Part shown: piece after piece, positions 61,525 through 64,000 of the stretch
How the letters are laid out: each line of letters begins with the position of its first letter
Position numbering within the stretch: the first letter of the stretch is position 1
From: Neolentinus lepideus HHB14362 ss-1
Lineage: Eukaryota; Basidiomycota; Agaricomycetes; Gloeophyllales; Gloeophyllaceae
Direction of reading: 5' to 3'
Assembly (NCBI GenBank): GCA_001632425.1
Contig: KV425576.1
Location: forward strand, 253,832-317,831
DNA length: 64,000 nt
Translations under genes and position numbers: made by a program
Notes under the pieces: model-generated
What the model saw: the letters and a program-made list of their open reading frames with translations, nothing else
What the model was told of the DNA's origin: nothing
The model's database searches: none

Positions 61525-64000
61525 ATTAGTGCTCTTGTGTTGTGTGAGTAGCCTTCTCTGTCTTACACCCTCAGCTCATGATGTTTCCAGGCTGTTATTT
61601 TGTACACTAGTCTTGTGATACTATGTATTCACTGTCTTTACATATAATGAGAAATTAATAATGCAATTCCAGTGACCATTTCTCTTGAGTTGCCACTGGC
61701 TGGTGATTGTGTAAGTAGCAAATAGCAAATACCAGCTGGATGAAAGTCCACCAGGTCTTACTAGACTGAGAATGACAGCACTTGCAGTAGAGCATAGAAT
61801 GCAGTCTATAGCTTGAGCATGAACACAGGAAATTAATGGCATAGCAGTGTCACAACCTGTTGTCAGAATTTGGGTTTTGGGATGAGCTTGCATGAGGTCA
61901 CGAAGGGGAGGGGGCATCTATTGTAACTCCAACTATTGACATGAAGAACATGACCAACCACAACAAATAGCACCTGCTTGCAGAAATTCAAACTGAGAAA
62001 GGCAACCCCCAATACAACTGCTCTTCAAACTTGGAGTGGATTTCAAACTCCAATTCAATGTGGCAGCACTCACTGCATGGATGCCAATGAACAGGGTACT
62101 TTCAATTAGTCAGCTGTTTCTCTGACCATCTTTGCACAACAAACTAACTGGTTAGTTAAGAACTGAGCACCCCTAGTAACCTGTACCCTGGAGCACTAAG
62201 ATGTCTATGGGTACTGGTAACCATGGTCACTGTGCACACCAGGCCGGCCTAAATTAGACAGGTAATCGATCGTTTTTGTACTTTCGGCCGGTAAGTGGTC
62301 GAATAAGGTTGAAACAGGTTTTGACTTAAAACTGGTTGAAATTATGATCTGGGCACTTAGTGCGATAAACGGTCGAAATTTGTCTGTTGATGCAGCACGG
62401 CTATCATGGGAATGCCAGTATCGGACTTAAGAAATGGATGCGCTCAGACACGCTCTTGTTCATCTTGCCTCTGCCTACCATCTGTGAGTCTCTATGGTGT
62501 CTGATTCCTCTTTGCCGCAACTCTCGTAGAGTGTCTAGTATGCAGGTATGTTGCATCATTCATGATTTATCTTTGCTCATCAGGTTTACAGAGACCAGTC
62601 TTCATGGGTATTGTACTGGACATGACGGGTCATGGGTTTATAGGTATGTATGTATACCTGTTGAGTTCTCTGATATGATGAGCTTATGTTTATGGATCCA
62701 GAGGTCCTTTAGCCGCCTCGTGATATATTGTGAGTATATACAAACATCGTGACATGTTTTACTGATCCTCAAGTGAACCATAGGATGGCCAGATTTCTAC
62801 TGAAGCTATGAACCTCGGGGACTCTGTAAGTGTGACGTCTACTTCATGCTAGCTAATGACAAACATATAGGGGTACTTTCTGCAGAGAGAGGCTGGGTTG
62901 TTTAAGGGCTCAGACCTGCAGTGTATGTCATTATTGCTCTACCCTTTCGCTCTTTCGGTCTCCTACCTCTGCTTCAATTTACTTCATATTTCCATTATTC
63001 CTATCTCAGACTTTGACTATTCATAGCTCACCGCCCTTCTACTGTAACATATTTTTCATTGTTGTACAGCCTGCTACTGTTGATCTAATGAAATTTGTGC
63101 TGTTCTCTGTCTGACACAATCTGGACACAAATCAGATGAAAAATGTGCTCAAAAATAAGGGGAAATCCTAGAGGACCAGTTGCATGGTGATAGGCCCCAT
63201 TGACTTCTGACCCCAGAAAATGCGATTTAGGGTGATTCCGCGCACTTCATGGGAATGGCAACTTAGTGACTCAATAGCGCACTGTCGGTACTCTGCACAC
63301 TAGCGACCCTATGGCCCAGTGACAAGGCTCTCGGCTCCTTGGCACACTTAGGACAGCTCCTTGGTAGCCCAGTTGGCCAAACATCATTCAGTCAAGTCAT
63401 CGGTATCTTGGCATGTATCGCCCGATGCTGTTACTGCGGTCCAAACCAAGGTGGTGTCTCAGGGTGCCTTTCCATATGGTGTACAGCCCACCATTGCATC
63501 GGATCAGTGCTAGTTCTATTGGCATGACTTTCCTTATGCATGCAGTGTGCATCGACACATGGCATGACTGTGGCTATCATGACACCACTGCACCATAAAG
63601 TGGCCCCACCCTTTATCCCTCTTTCAGCAGGATGGCGCCAGCATTGGCAGCATAGCCTGCCACCAGATCATCAAGTAGGTGCACTCTAATGCAAAGTCAT
63701 GATGCACCCGACTGGCTCCCAACCACGGAGCAGTGCACATGCTAGACTTGGTCGCAAGGGGTACTGGTCGAGGATTGCATGTGGATTAGGAGCAAGGCAG
63801 TACAAGTCGTATGGATGTGAGGCTGAGCAGAGGTATGACTCATGGTAGTAGGTAGATAGAATCGGACATAGAGCAGTCGCTCTCTCATATTTAAGACATT
63901 ACTCTATTGTTTGTACAAAAAGTTATCTTCACCACACACTTCAGATTTCAGTCTCACATCAGAGTTCCTTTTAAGTCCATCTTGTGACTCGCGTTTAGGT
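61525..64000. other. 2.5-kb region without an intact gene
   Basis: From the SPC25 stop to the window end. Base use is more AT-rich than the rest. Open frames are short. Splice-like signals around 62380-62960 may be an eroded gene, and the last 120 bp resemble a promoter or LTR-like sequence (CATATTTAAGACA at about 63889, then CTTCACCACACACTTC). No terminal repeat, transposase motif or RNA gene was recognised. Confidence 0.45.

Noticed and set aside
62260..62360. inverted repeat around CAGGTTTTGACTTAAAACTGG
   Set aside because: Arms pair only partly (about 6 of 8), too weak to call a terminal repeat.

Overview
The window is a gene-dense, intron-rich nuclear segment of a filamentous basidiomycete, most probably an Agaricomycete. 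Nearly every gene is cut by 50-70 nt introns with GT...AG ends (one looks GC...AG). Intergenic gaps are mostly 80-500 bp, and the proteins match the fungal versions of eukaryotic housekeeping families. No tRNA, rRNA, CRISPR or bacterial-type feature was found. Exon joins were made by eye from splice signals plus reading frame plus family conservation.

Left part (1-14.9 kb): 3' part of mitoribosomal mL38, the DEAH splicing helicase Prp16, a Sel1-repeat protein, the Lsm-type NatC subunit Naa38, dolichol-phosphate mannose synthase DPM1, an F-box protein, a 1.4-kb gap without a recognised gene, and proline dehydrogenase. Middle part (15-32.4 kb): CAND1 and meiotic MSH4 from a shared 141-bp promoter, a low-complexity protein with a conserved Afr1/Bni4-like tail, an amidase and a FAD-dependent amine/amino-acid oxidase. 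Then (32.6-44.3 kb): a 130-bp foldback element, RPB1, the ESCRT-0 protein Vps27 and the SWR1-complex subunit YL1/Vps72. Right part (44.4-61.5 kb): a mitoribosomal L51/S25-domain protein, a Get2-like ER membrane protein, an ArfGAP, leukotriene-A4-hydrolase-type aminopeptidase, a lineage-specific repeat protein, RPA12, OST5, YOP1, an UNC93-like transporter, a Dbf2/Sid2 kinase and SPC25. The last 2.5 kb holds no intact gene and looks different in composition.

Layout: from about 8.6 kb to 61 kb genes alternate between head-to-head pairs with short shared promoters (Naa38/DPM1, CAND1/MSH4, YL1/mL61-type, Get2/ArfGAP, OST5/YOP1, DBF2/SPC25) and tail-to-tail pairs. Functions do not form a pathway cluster; they are core cell functions (transcription, splicing, ER protein handling, endosomal sorting, chromosome segregation, meiosis).

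The most unusual items are the 3' end of RPB1, where the CTD is assembled from symmetric phase-1 exons including one of 9 nt and one of 3 nt; the near-palindromic 130-bp element with CACTG ends and TTA flanks upstream of the oxidase gene; a probable GC-AG intron in the Get2-like gene; three perfect-period 14-residue repeats in the Dbf2-like kinase; and an unexplained open frame on the minus strand in front of RPA12.
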